From Isochrysis galbana (Eukaryota; Haptophyta; Isochrysidales; Isochrysidaceae), in assembly GCA_018136815.1 (NCBI GenBank), contig CM030932.1, positions 8,246,001 to 8,310,000 of the forward strand: DNA of 64,000 nucleotides, in the 5' to 3' direction. A program made the position numbers and the translations under genes. Position 1 is the stretch's first letter; the number at the start of each line of letters is the position of its first letter. The notes beneath the pieces were generated by a model that was given only the letters and a program-made list of their open reading frames with translations, searched no databases and was not told the DNA's origin. This document shows, piece after piece, positions 33,826-43,647 of this stretch.

Positions 33826-35549
33826 TCGTAGACTCGCAATTGACCCTCGATCCGCTCGCGAAGGGCGTCAGCCGCCTGCGACAACGCCTCGCTTGCCTGC
33901 AGTGATGAAGCGCGCGCAGCCGGTCCAGCATTCGCCATGGTGGCAAGGACCCGATCACCCTTTGCGCGTAGGCGGCCGCAGTCATGATGAAGCTGCTGGA
34001 GTGTCGTCTTAAGCCGCGGCTGCATCTCGAGCGAGCCCGTCTCCATCGCGTCTAGGACCTCGTCTGCTTCTGACGAGATACGACGGATGGCCGCGAGTTG
34101 CTCACGGATCCGGTGCAGATCCTCAAAAGCCCGGCCCAGTTCGGCGCTTACAGCCGGGGTTGGGGCTGCGGGCAGGAGAGGCCGATCGAAGGCAGGCCGG
34201 CCGGAGAGATTCTTGGGCACAGTCATCGGGCGCTTAAAGATTGAGCGGTGGCCATCGTCTGCCCTTGCCATCGCCTCATCGCCACTCTGAAGCATGGCAA
34301 GGCGGCGTGCCGCGTCGGACGCCTGCCTCTCGAGCCAAGAGTGTTCTTCCGCCTGCCGGTTCATCTCTTGCTCGATCCACTCTTGCTCCTCGGATGAAAT
34401 GGGCTGCGTCTCCTGCATGGCGCGAGCCGTGTCAATCGCCGCGCTCGCTGCAATCTCGCGCTGCTTGTGTGCTTCCACTTCTGCCGCTAGCCAGCGTTCT
34501 TGCGCTGCGGTAAGCGGCGAGGGCAGAGCTGCAGCGAGAGGCAGGCGGTTGTCCGGCGTGCCACGGGGAGACACGATCTTGCTTAGCGCAATGACTCTGT
34601 GCGCAGCGTCGGAAGCCTGCCGTTCGAGCCAGCAGTGCTCCTCTTCCGCCTTGCTAATCTCCGCTTCCAGCCACTCTTCTTCATCCTTGGAGGGCTGCTG
34701 CACGCCAGCGCGAGAGGCGGCTTGCGTCATGTGCACAGCTGCGGCGGCGGCCGCCTCCTTCTGCACGTGCGCCTCAACTTCGCTCTCAAGCCAGCGCTCC
34801 TGCGCGGGGGTGAAGGGAGACGGGAGCGCCGCCGCTAGTGGCCGGATAGAAATGTCGGCCCCTTGCTTGTCCTGTTGTCTGAGGGTCGCCTTGAGCACTG
34901 CGACACGACGCGCAGCGTCGGAAGCCTGCCGCTCCAGCCATGCGTGTTCTTCGCTTGCCTTTTGCATCTCGCCCTCCATCCACTCCTGCTCCTCGGCCGT
35001 GGGAATCTCAACCGACATGTCCGCCGCCGCCTTGGCTGTTTCCACAGCAGCATCGGCGAGGATCTGCTCCTCGACTGCACGCTCGAGCCATCGTTGCTCG
35101 GCAAGCGACAAATTGGTCGAGCAAGGAGACGAGGGGGGGATGCGGGCGAGAGCGGACGTGTTCGAGCGACCGTGACTATTGTCGGTGTGAAGCCGATGAA
35201 CGTGCCTGAAACGCGGCAGGTGCGGGTCGTGAGGAGAAAGGCCAGGCACCCGAAGTGGAATTGGGGGGGGAAGGGAGGCAGGGCGTCACCTCTGGAGTTG
35301 GGCGAGGTCGGCGGCGTTCATCGCTTCGAGCTTCTTCCTCAGCTGCCCCACCTCATCCTGCTGCACGCGTGCAAGCTGCGTCGACGGCTTCGGTTGCGCG
35401 CGGAGGTGCAGCTGGCGTGAGAGCGTTGCGATCTCACGCTCAGTCGCCTCTGCCGCCGCCTCGAGCGCAGCGAGCTGCGCGCGCTGCGAGTCGCGACCGG
35501 CGAGCTCAAGTTGACGGATTCGCGCCGCGCGCTCACGAGCCCGCTCCAT
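33783..35549 (-). CDS. Coiled-coil protein with triplicated module
   Basis: Exons 35549-35290 and 35205-33783 join within an arginine codon (CAGAG|GTGACG ... TTTCAG|GCACGT) to give 560 residues. The first exon is almost all heptad helix (MERARERAARIRQLELAG). The second contains three copies of a module of about 75-95 residues: a Glu-rich helix (EEQEWMEGEMQKASEEHAW), then WLERQASDAARR, then a linker LPLAAALPSPLTAAQERWL and another Glu/Ala helix. A Pro-rich linker and a further helical segment complete it. No enzyme domain, signal peptide or membrane span is seen. It may be a cytoskeletal, basal-body or scaffold protein; that is inference from shape only. The family is unknown to me. Confidence 0.75.
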
Positions 35550-36884
35550 TCCGAGCGGGAGAAAAGGGGGGACGGGGCAGAGAGGCAAAGAGCAGGCAGG
35601 AGAGGGGCGGTCGGGCTCGTCGTCCCCCCCCCGAGAGAGCGCGAGAGAGAGGGCGGAGAGAGAGAGAGAGATGGACGGAGAGAAAGGACGAGGAGAAGAG
35701 AAACCGCTCGAGCGGGAGTAAAAGTGAGTGTGAGCCGAAAGTAACGAACAACAGAGGAGAGGGCCTGTTGGTCATGGGGATGTGAGTGGCAGATCGTAAG
35801 AAATCGGAAGAAGGCCGTCTTCCCCAAGTCTGCTGCGGGCGGCAGGGTTGGTGGAGAGACCCCTAGACTCCCCCCCGCCCCCCCCCCTCCCCCCCCCCGG
35901 TGAGTCTAAGTGTATTGGGGGAGAAAGGGAGTGGTGAGGGGAGAGAAGATGACGGCGCGGCAGCCAAAGGTGAAGAGAGAGAATACAGAATAATTGTAGC
36001 AGCAACGAGAGAAGAGAATTACGAGACCCACCCTCCGTCCGTCACGAAGGGGCGACGCTCCTCATAAAAGTACTCGCACTCTGCTCCCTGCGGCTCAACA
36101 CCCAGTGGCAGAGAGAGATCTCCCTGATTACTTTACATCAGATCGCGGGCGGGCGACACAAACTTTCTGCTATGTACAACGGCAGTAGAGGTAAAGTGCT
36201 CACGAGTAGGGGCGAGCGAAGGAGAGAGATGAGAAATGGAAATGAGGGGGCACCTCGGTTTCGTTAGGATGAAGCCCCATAACCGCTCGGCGCTCGGCCC
36301 ACCACCACGTCCTTCACCTTCCCCCTCTCTCTCATCACTCATCACCCCCCCGCCCACACCTACACCACCGGCCGCCGTCGCCACACCATCGCCTACGACG
36401 GCTACGCCGACGACACCTACGCGCACGACCTTGCCTCCTCCGATTTTCAATGGCGCCTCCTCGACACTAACAACAAACCAACCTCCGTCCCACCCACCCA
36501 GCGGATGTCGATCTCCTTCTCGCTCATCATGGTTCTGTCGCTCTCTGCCGTCGCTCGACGCTCCATCCGCTGTCTTTCCTCCCCTCCCTCCTACGTGACT
36601 TCTCTCCCTAGATGGGAAAAACAGTGGGGGGGGCGTCCAAAAACAGTAAAAACAGTCTGTTTTTGGCATTCTGTTGTATCCAGGCTCTTTGGGCAAGAAT
36701 GTTTCGGCCTGAGTACGAGCCTTCCTCGTTATCCACTATCCACCGTCTTCTAGGTTCGTCGTGGTCGCTCCAGGCGAGTTGATTCGGATTCCCCCTGGGC
36801 TCAAGTTCGGGTTCGCCGATTTTCGTCTCGAAAATCGAAGGAGTTGAGTTTTATTTTTACCTGGAATTAACTTGTTGAGGGTGG
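35550..36884. other. Promoter side of coiled-coil gene; no other gene
   Basis: Purine-rich tracts lie at 35633-35700 and C-rich runs at 35870-35900. 36620-36665 holds AACAGT words around CTGTTTTTGG. 36780-36845 repeats the segment near 60-115 (GATTCGGATTCCCC, GATTTTNGTCTCGAAA), so an A-family-related fragment is present. The longer frames are low-complexity. Confidence 0.4.
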
Positions 36885-37206
36885 AGCCGCCGCCGCCCTC
36901 GCCGCCGCCGCCCTCGCCGCCGCCCCGCCGCCGCCCTCGCCGCCGCCGCCCTCGCCGCCGCCGCCCTCGCCGCCGCCGCCCTCGCCGCCGCCGCCCTCGC
37001 CGCCGCCGCCCTCGCCGGCCGCCGCCGCCTCGCCGCCGCCGCCCTCGCCGCCGCCGCCCTCGCCGCCGCCGCCCTCGCCGCCGCCGCCCTCGCCGCCGCC
37101 GCCCTCGCCGCCGCCGCCCTCGCCGCCGCCGCCCTCGCCGCCGCCGCCCTCGCCGCCGCCGCCCTCGCCGCCGCCGCCCTCGCCGCCGCCGCCCTCGCCG
37201 CCGCGC
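36885..37206. repeat. 15-bp minisatellite, about 21 units
   Basis: The unit GCCGCCGCCGCCCTC is repeated with few changes (one slipped unit near 36920 and another near 37017). The open frame through it encodes only an Arg/Pro repeat and is not a credible gene. The minus strand is G-rich, with regularly spaced GGC and GAG blocks. Confidence 0.93.
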
Positions 37207-37419
37207 CGTGCGAGGGCGACAGCGAGCAGCAGAGAGCGGGATTAGTCTTACTTAGTCAGCGGGATGGATAAGAATCAGATGGGAGGGAGATGTAAGATGT
37301 AAGATGAAGGTGTCTTACTTAGTCCCTTAGGCGCAAGTATTAGCAAGTAAGTAGGTGGTGGCACGGCGGCACCCACCGTCGTCCACCGTAAGTAAGCCGT
37401 GCATGTATTATAACCATAG

Positions 37420-37516
37420 TTGTGTGGATATTTCCTCGCATATTTGGGGCCGTGGCTGGGATATTTCTTGGATATTTTGGATGGATATTTGGGCAAAAAT
37501 TTGTGGATATTCTGGC
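37420..37516. repeat. GGATATTT cluster, second copy
   Basis: It aligns with 11185-11280: several GGATATTT words and the same end, TTGTGGATATTCTGGCC. The flanks 37207-37419 and 37517-38041 have no gene; they include a CTTACTTAGTC direct repeat (near 37248 and 37313) and CCACCACCACC runs (37808-37830) ahead of the DXO gene. Confidence 0.55.
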
Positions 37517-38041
37517 CTACCACTACTTGTTGCTTGTTGCCACGCCACAGTACGCAGTACGCAGGCGGCGTAGTTCGCCTAGCTGCTTTGGCGAGTGCGG
37601 CGGCCTGCCTCGCACGTACGCGGCACTAATTTGCAGCAAATGGCTCTCAGCAGCTAGCAGCTGCACGGCGCTATATGTATGCGCCTAGCCATAGCCAGCC
37701 GCAAAGGCAAAGGCAAAGGCAAGGAGCAAGGAGCCGAGCCGCCGAGCCGCATCATCAATCATCAAATGCGCTAGACTCCTCGTCGCCATTAAGCGGAGGG
37801 TCACCGCCGCCACCACCACCACCACCACCGCCACCGCTGCTGTCACCACCAACCGCGCACACCCCCATCGCGGGGTAGGGGCTCCGTTGCCCTGGCCCTG
37901 GCCCTGGTCCGTTTCCGATGGGCTCTCAGCACTAGATTAAACTAGGACAACAAGAAAACTCTGGCACTCCTCCTCCTCTGCCTTCCTCATCATCCCGCGC
38001 GACTCGCCGCCGCCGCCGCCGCCTCGCGGGCCGCTCGCTTA

Positions 38042-39235
38042 ATGGCGCCGCAGACGCTCGCGCAGCTGCCGGTGCGCCCCGCCTCACACTACATGGGCGA
38101 ATGCCCAAAGTTCAGCAAGCCGAAGGAGGTCGCGTGCTTCTCACGCGACTCGGACCGTAAGATCCACTTCGACCAACGCGCTCTCCGTCAGTATGTTGCA
38201 CCACAGCTGCCAGCGCGGCTCGATGTTGGCTTCGAGAGCTATGTGCCCAAGCAGAAAGGGGCCGAGCCGGCGCCGCTGGCAGATGTCTTCTCGGCGCTAT
38301 CCGCGCAGCAACAGAGCACCGACGGGTGCATCGTCACCTACCGCAACAACCTGAACAAGCTGATGCTGACGCCCTACTCGCGGCGTGACGACTGGGAGAT
38401 CGGCGTCTCACGGCAGCCGGGCGGCGGTCTTACGCTGCAGGTGCGTGAGACTGCGCGCAAGATGGCAGACGAGGCCCGGCGGAGCGAGCGCGAACAACGG
38501 ATGGCCTATTGGGGATATAAATTTGAGGCGCTGGCCACCACACCTCGCGAGAACGGGCGAGCGAATGGGGAAACGAGGAAGCGCACTACTGATGAGCCCA
38601 GCGAGGATCGCTTCCGCGTGCCCTCTCCTTGTGACCCCGATAGTTACAGACATCTGTACCCGCCGAATCAATTCGAGCTGCTTCAGTCACTGCACGGCGA
38701 AGAGGCCGAGCGGCAGCGCGCAATTAATCCGACTGGCACGACATCTCATGCGCCTGCTGCAGAAGTCGTCGATGCCAATGAGGAGTTTTGCGCCATCATG
38801 CGGCTGAAGCTGGCGGGTCTGGTCCTGATCATGGCTGCTGAGTGCGATTGCCAGGAGAATGCGCGTGGAGGAGAACGCCAGTACGTGGAGCTCAAAACCA
38901 GCAAGTTGCTGCGCGAACAGCGCGATCGCGCCTCATTCGAGAAGCACAAGCTCCTAAAGTTTTGGTTGCAGTCATTCTTGGCCGGCGTGCCCAAGATTGT
39001 TGTTGGCTTCCGAGACGATGCGGGCGTGGTCCACCAGCTTCAAGCCATCGAGACGCTCGCCATCCCTCGAATGGTGCGTGCGCAGGGCCACTGGGATCCG
39101 TCAGTGTGCCTCAACTTTGGGCGGGAGGTTCTTACCTGGCTCTTGCAACAAGTGGCAACACGAGGGGAGGACGAGAGGCTTGTCCTACGTTACGAGCCAA
39201 GCCAAGAATTGTTGCTTCTCATGACTGAAGGCTGA
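38042..39235 (+). CDS. DXO/RAI1-family decapping nuclease
   Basis: An intronless gene of 397 residues. DXO/RAI1 proteins remove faulty or NAD-type caps from mRNA, and some also degrade the decapped RNA 5' to 3'; in the nucleus RAI1 partners XRN2/Rat1. The sequence shows the family order: CFSRDSDRKIHFDQRALRQY near the N-terminus, IVTYRNNLNKLMLTPY, then the metal and substrate residues GYKFE (about 157-161), AECDCQE (about 266-272), VELKTSK (about 282) and the following KHKLLKFWLQSFLAGVP and QGHWDPSVCLNFG. All catalytic acidic residues and the Lys of ELKTS are present. An insertion at about 165-200 is Thr/Arg-rich. The ATG at 38042 directly follows a GCC-rich leader. Confidence 0.94.
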   Translation: MAPQTLAQLPVRPASHYMGECPKFSKPKEVACFSRDSDRKIHFDQRALRQYVAPQLPARLDVGFESYVPKQKGAEPAPLADVFSALSAQQQSTDGCIVTYRNNLNKLMLTPYSRRDDWEIGVSRQPGGGLTLQVRETARKMADEARRSEREQRMAYWGYKFEALATTPRENGRANGETRKRTTDEPSEDRFRVPSPCDPDSYRHLYPPNQFELLQSLHGEEAERQRAINPTGTTSHAPAAEVVDANEEFCAIMRLKLAGLVLIMAAECDCQENARGGERQYVELKTSKLLREQRDRASFEKHKLLKFWLQSFLAGVPKIVVGFRDDAGVVHQLQAIETLAIPRMVRAQGHWDPSVCLNFGREVLTWLLQQVATRGEDERLVLRYEPSQELLLLMTEG

Positions 39236-39698
39236 CCATACGTCCAAAATGGACTTGCAACGGCGATCGTGTACCAGCCCAATGCCTTGCTCTAATTTTG
39301 CCCGCGCCTCTGGTCGTCACTAGGATCGCTTGCTTACGCGGGTTTGCGATCGCTAGCCGCCACTTGCCAGGTGGCTGGCGTGCGCGTATGAAAATTTGCT
39401 TTAAAGTTGGCCGCTTGAGCTCGTGCCGCTTCATTGGGCAGCGTGGTGATTTGCGGCCGTTTCTCTTGTGTGGCTGTGGCTGCCCTCAGGTTGGCTTGGC
39501 CACTCCGCAGGCTAGCATGCACAACATCACAACCCCGTCCACGGCGATCCCCAATGAATGCCGCATTTGATGCGGATGGCTGTGCACAATGCGCAGCGCA
39601 CATGCAGAAGGCACCGTAACTTCGGGCAATATTTAGACATTGATGAGCTATCAACACACCTACGTAGTGCACTGGTTGCTCTCCGCCAAGACGGCAAA
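39236..39698. other. Intergenic; nothing recognised
   Basis: This is the 3' flank of the DXO gene. No protein, RNA gene or repeat was recognised. It ends where an A-family retroposon begins (TACTTTTATAAGTGGGGGTC). Confidence 0.4.
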
Positions 39699-40324
39699 CT
39701 ACTTTTATAAGTGGGGGTCAATGGGGGATGGGGGCCTCGCTCCTCGGCGCGCCCCCCTCATTCCATCGCAGACACCCCTTGGGTGGACCTGCAAAATCAA
39801 CCTCAGCTGCAGGGGCTGAGCATTCATCACAACAGCCCGGACTCCCAGTGGGGGCGCGTCGCGCGCCGCACTAATTCGCTAGCCCGGTCACTCACTAGCT
39901 AGGGCCTGCTGCAAGTAAGGCTCTTCAATGTACGTTGTATGTATATTTTGGCGACTAACTGCTAACTAGGTTTTCACCCAATGAACTTATGGGGGGTTTC
40001 TAACGGGAGCCGGGGGCCTGCGGGGGGGGGGGATATCGGTGCTTAGTTTTGTTCTCAGCCCAACCGGTAGAAAGGATACGAGAAGGCCATAAATAAACTA
40101 TAACACAAAAAGCAATCCAACGCCACTCAGCAGCGACGAAAACCCACACCGCACCCAGAATAAACAGGTCACCCAGCGGCACAGGAGGAGCAGGAGAGAA
40201 CATACCGCTGAGGACAGGTGCACCCCGCCCAACCCAGAACCTCCCACACGCCCACACGACCTGAGCCCCTTAGTAAGGCGGCTACGAGGTGAACCTCCAG
40301 GACCCCAAGCAGGCATCTGCGAGG

Positions 40325-40687
40325 ATGGGGTGCAAAATGACTATCTTTTCCGAGCCCCACTCCAAAGGCGTGAGCTCGACCATACACGGCCCGTCGGTAG
40401 ACGACCCGCAAGCACAAGACAAGCGCCGTGAAGAAGTCGACCTGAAGGCGATCGGGTGGACGCACCCGGTGCGCTCGCTCCACGTCGAGTGCAGTGCGGA
40501 CTCGGTGGAAACACCAACACAGCTGGCCCTCCGCTTCATCTTCGACAAAGTAATGCTGACCGCCTTGTTGGTCACGCTTGGGGTCGTCGCCGCGCTCGTG
40601 GCGGTGGTCGTCTTTGTCATCAGGACCGTGACCAAGCGATTATCCACAGCGAATGCAAACTCAGGAGACTCCCCCTCCCCCCCATGA
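40325..40687 (+). CDS. Small single-span membrane protein
   Basis: A 120-residue frame starting MGCKMTIFSEPHSKG. Gly2-Cys3 after the start would suit N-myristoylation and palmitoylation. One strong hydrophobic helix follows at about residues 83-103 (LLVTLGVVAALVAVVVFVI), flanked by basic residues, with a short tail ending SGDSPSPP. The N-terminal 75 residues are hydrophilic. I recognise no family. The next ORF starts 47 bases after its stop. The frame is open upstream from 40289 without an ATG. It lies inside a retroelement-flanked insert, so it may be cargo rather than a resident gene. Confidence 0.5.
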   Translation: MGCKMTIFSEPHSKGVSSTIHGPSVDDPQAQDKRREEVDLKAIGWTHPVRSLHVECSADSVETPTQLALRFIFDKVMLTALLVTLGVVAALVAVVVFVIRTVTKRLSTANANSGDSPSPP

Positions 40688-40734
40688 GGCAAGCGCATCG
40701 CGTTTGTTTCGAACCGAACGTTGGACTAAAAAAA

Positions 40735-41121
40735 ATGGGCATATGGGTAAATATGCCGTCGAAACGACTTTTGATTGCCCTTGCGGTGGTCGTCGCCACC
40801 GTGGTCGCCGCCACCGTCGTCGCGTTGGTACTCACGAAGAAGCAGCCAGACAGATGCAAGGATGTGGATGGAGAGTGTGCAAACGATGGAGACTGTTGTC
40901 ACGATCTCGTGTGCTCCGACCAAAAGTGCCGTACCGTCACACCGTGTGTCGAGAAAAGGGGGGGGTGCAGTTATGGCGACGAGTGCTGTGAAGGACTTGA
41001 GTGCAATGACGAGGGAGTGTGTGAGACGCCATGCCGCGAGCCAGGGTCGGTGTGCCAAAGTAACTCGGAGTGCTGTGGTGAATACACGTGTCGTAGTGGT
41101 ACCTGCAGATCTGATGACTGA
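40735..41121 (+). CDS. Membrane-anchored protein with three Cys-knot-like modules
   Basis: A 128-residue frame from MGIWVNMPSKRLL. Residues about 11-33 form a single hydrophobic helix (LLIALAVVVATVVAATVVAL), so the Cys-rich part is probably outside the cell or in a lumen. Three modules follow, each with the spacing C-x6-C-x5/6-CC-x4-C-x3/4-C, for example CANDGDCCHDLVC and CSYGDECCEGLEC. Six Cys with a central CC is the inhibitor-cystine-knot pattern, found in protease inhibitors, antimicrobial peptides and some venom peptides; the pattern alone does not tell function. The start has an A-rich context (CTAAAAAAAATGG). It sits 47 bases after the previous ORF and 40 bases before a LINE 3' UTR. 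Confidence 0.6.
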   Translation: MGIWVNMPSKRLLIALAVVVATVVAATVVALVLTKKQPDRCKDVDGECANDGDCCHDLVCSDQKCRTVTPCVEKRGGCSYGDECCEGLECNDEGVCETPCREPGSVCQSNSECCGEYTCRSGTCRSDD

Positions 41122-41159
41122 TTGGCTAGATGCGTGACGAACGTCACGACTCATATCGA

Positions 41160-41316
41160 GTATTGGGAAACGAGGGGTACCAAATGAAGGCAAACGACCT
41201 TAGAGCACGAGGGGAGTTGCCGCAAGGCGGGAAGTAAGGGAGAGGAAGGGGAGAGGGCGTGGCTACTAGAGTGCAACCCAGTGCCACGTGCGAGGCGAGA
41301 ATATTAAAAGTTTTTT
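41160..41316 (+). mobile_element. LINE 3' UTR and T-tail (GAGAATATTAAAAG type)
   Basis: TTAGAGCACGAGGGGAGTTG, CCGCAAGGCGGGAAG and GAGGCGAGAATATTAAAAG followed by seven T match, in order, the 3' UTRs at 10900-11050 and 49770-49890. It is the 3' end of the unit that carries the two preceding ORFs, or of a LINE inserted next to them. Confidence 0.7.
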
Positions 41317-41723
41317 TAATATTTTGTTTGTTTGTTTGTGCCTTCGGATTTTGTGCGGTCATGTTCGACTATTCGACATTCCTTGGCGTGCGATGCGCAA
41401 GGCTACCGGTGAGAGTAGCGGCACTAATGCTAAAGCTCAATAATGTTATTGTTACTCGGTAGTAGCTTGAATCTTCAGACGTTTCCCCCCCGACCCAGTC
41501 CAGAATTTCACTCACCCGACTCCTGGCAGGAAAGAGGGCCAAAGCGCTACGCTAGCCGCCGGTGCCACTCGCGACAGTGGCCCAAGGTCCTCCGGTACCG
41601 TTCGACTCGACAGTCTTTGGACATTGCCAATGACGTTGGTGGCGGGCAGGGGCGCCGATCACACCCTGCTCATTTCCAACTACCCACAATCATCAAGTAA
41701 CACAGTTTGTTCAAAAGGACTCC

Positions 41724-42677
41724 TCAAGTCGTGTTGACCTGAAAGAATCGGTTTGCAAACAATGAGTCCTCCTGATATCTCCGCATCTCCGAGACCAAGC
41801 TATCGTGATATGGCAAGTCGATGGAGGACGGCTTCACAGGAGGAGTATGCCTTAAGATGATGGTTCTGCACAACAAACGAAGGGCATCGCGTGACAATGC
41901 ACCAAGGCCAGCCCCGGGCTCATTGAGGTGGCCGAGCCAGAGGAGCCGCACGCTTGGCAGCCAGCAAAGTGATTGCAGCACATCCGAGACGTCATCATTG
42001 CCTCGAGTCGAGCATGCGGCATAGTTGAAGGGGGTTCTACCAGCTGCATCTACCTGCTTGACCCAACATCCGGCACGGACGAGACAAGCACAGGACTGAG
42101 CATACCGCAACGCAGCAGCAAAATGCAAAGCGGTCAAGCTTCCTGCGCACATCATGTGCGGATTCGCTCCAGCCCGGAGGAGTGACTCGACGCACGCTGC
42201 GGATGCAGCACTACCCTCTGTTGACCCAGCCGCAAGCATCAACGCCGTAGGACCAAGACGGTCAGTGTCGCTCGGCGCGGTGCACGCGGCATTGATCTCG
42301 TATTCGCCCGGCGAATTCAGAAGGCAGTCGACAACCGAAACGTGCCCGTGGAATGCGGCAAACATCAGGGCCGTGGCGCCATGGCGTGTCTTTGCTCCCT
42401 TATTCGCACCATGTCTCAGTAACAGGTCCACGCAGTCGGCATGACCGTGCGCCGCCGCGATATGCAGTGCGTTGCACTCCGCCTGTGGGCACCAGTCGGG
42501 CCAAAACTGTACGATGTCAGCGCTGATGCGCAGTGGAACCCATCGCACCGTCGAGGCGCTCACTCGACTGTGGTCCAGCAGCTCGCAGAGCGCTAAGCGG
42601 TCCCCCGCGGCAGCGGCGTCGAAGAACTCAGCCAGGATGGCCTCGGGAGTGGGGCTTGGCCGGTGCCGCATGGACAT
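41724..42677 (-). CDS. Ankyrin-repeat protein
   Basis: A single-exon frame of 317 residues from ATG 42677 (MSMRHRPSPTPEAILAEFF). Four to five ankyrin repeats are visible: ECNALHIAAAHGHADCVDLL, GATALMFAAFHGHVSVVDCL, GPTALMLAAGSTEG with VESLLRAGANPH, SLTALHFAAALRYAQSCACL and GRTPFNYAA. The C-terminal 90 residues are helical and unlike ankyrin (LGALSRDALRLLCRTII), in a place where SOCS-box-like segments often sit; I cannot confirm one. Ankyrin stacks bind other proteins and the partner is unknown. The frame is open upstream to 42959 but crosses a (CA)n tract, so the internal start is preferred. Confidence 0.82.
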   Translation of the reverse strand: MSMRHRPSPTPEAILAEFFDAAAAGDRLALCELLDHSRVSASTVRWVPLRISADIVQFWPDWCPQAECNALHIAAAHGHADCVDLLLRHGANKGAKTRHGATALMFAAFHGHVSVVDCLLNSPGEYEINAACTAPSDTDRLGPTALMLAAGSTEGSAASAACVESLLRAGANPHMMCAGSLTALHFAAALRYAQSCACLVRAGCWVKQVDAAGRTPFNYAACSTRGNDDVSDVLQSLCWLPSVRLLWLGHLNEPGAGLGALSRDALRLLCRTIILRHTPPVKPSSIDLPYHDSLVSEMRRYQEDSLFANRFFQVNTT

Positions 42678-42871
42678 GGGCGCGCGAGCGGACGGCGTGG
42701 CCGCCCTCGAGCGTCTTCTTGCGCCACCAGCGCTGCCGCCGCGAGCGCAAACTGAGAACCTCTCTAAGTACTCTAGGAGTGGTGTCCAAGTAGAGGGGGG
42801 AAAGCGATACCATAGGGGGAAAAGAAAAGGCTCAGCTTGCGGCTTGCGGCCGTATGTACTCGTAGGGAGGG

Positions 42872-42910
<39 letters not shown>

Positions 42911-43647
42911 ACCGCGAGGGGGGCGGCAGGGCCACCTGGGCCGCTCGGCCCCGAGTCACCTTCGCGCGGAACCGATCTTCCGATTGATCTCGGCGAATCT
43001 CTCTCTCTCTCCCCCTGTGACGGCCGCAATGTCTCTCTGCTCTCTCCCCTCCCCCCTCTCTCCCTCCTCCCTCTCTCTTCTCCTTCTCCCAGTGTCTTTC
43101 CCTCTCCGCCTCTCCCCTCTTCTCCCCCGCCTAGAGGAGAGATCTCTCGCCGCGCCGACGGGTAGTAGATTGCGGTACAATACCATGGGGGGGGGGGCGG
43201 CAGCAGGGGAGGAAGACAAGAGGTCTTGGGGAGGAGGGAGGGGGCGGGAGGTGGGAGGGGGGGTGCAGGGGATCTGGACGGGACAGGCGAGAAAGAAGAA
43301 AAGGCTCGCCCTTCTTCCTTCAATCAATTATCTTTACCCCTTCCCCCTCCCTCTTCTTCCTCCTCTCGCTCTCACTCCCTTGGGGCTGGCTGCTCCCCCC
43401 GCCTCCCCCTTCCTCCCTCTACCTCCCCCACACACTTCCCTCTCTCCTTCCTTCTCTCCCTCTCACACCCTCGCCCTTTCATCCCACGGCGCGCTCGCCC
43501 ACCGCCTTGCTCCACCTCGCTCCTCTTCCCCCGCGCGCCCTCGGCGTGGCGCGGCTAGGATCACACACCCACTCTTCCGCTCTCGCGTTCGCTCGGCCAG
43601 AGAGACCGGGGTGAAGAGGGGGGGGGAGCAGCGCGAGAAACCGGGAG
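42678..43647. other. Divergent intergenic region, CT/CA-rich
   Basis: It lies between two genes that point away from each other. It contains a (CA)n microsatellite at 42872-42908, CT-rich tracts at 43000-43130 and 43330-43480, and a run of G at 43187-43197. Open frames here are low-complexity. Confidence 0.5.

Larger units (their letters stand above)
39699..41450 (+). mobile_element. A-family retroposon split by a cargo-bearing insertion
   Basis: The left part (39699-40034) starts with the TATA-like CTACTTTTATAAGTGGGGG and ends GGAGCCGGGGGCCTGCGG, both shared with other A-family copies. The matching right end, GGTGAGAGTAGCGGCACTAATG, lies at 41406-41427. Between them, about 40035-41385 is foreign to the family. 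It holds two small ORFs and then a LINE-type 3' terminus. No target duplication could be read around the insert, so its borders are approximate. Confidence 0.55.

Noticed and set aside
36872..37255. 127-codon Arg/Pro protein
   Set aside because: It is a direct translation of a 15-bp minisatellite; all frames are equally open.
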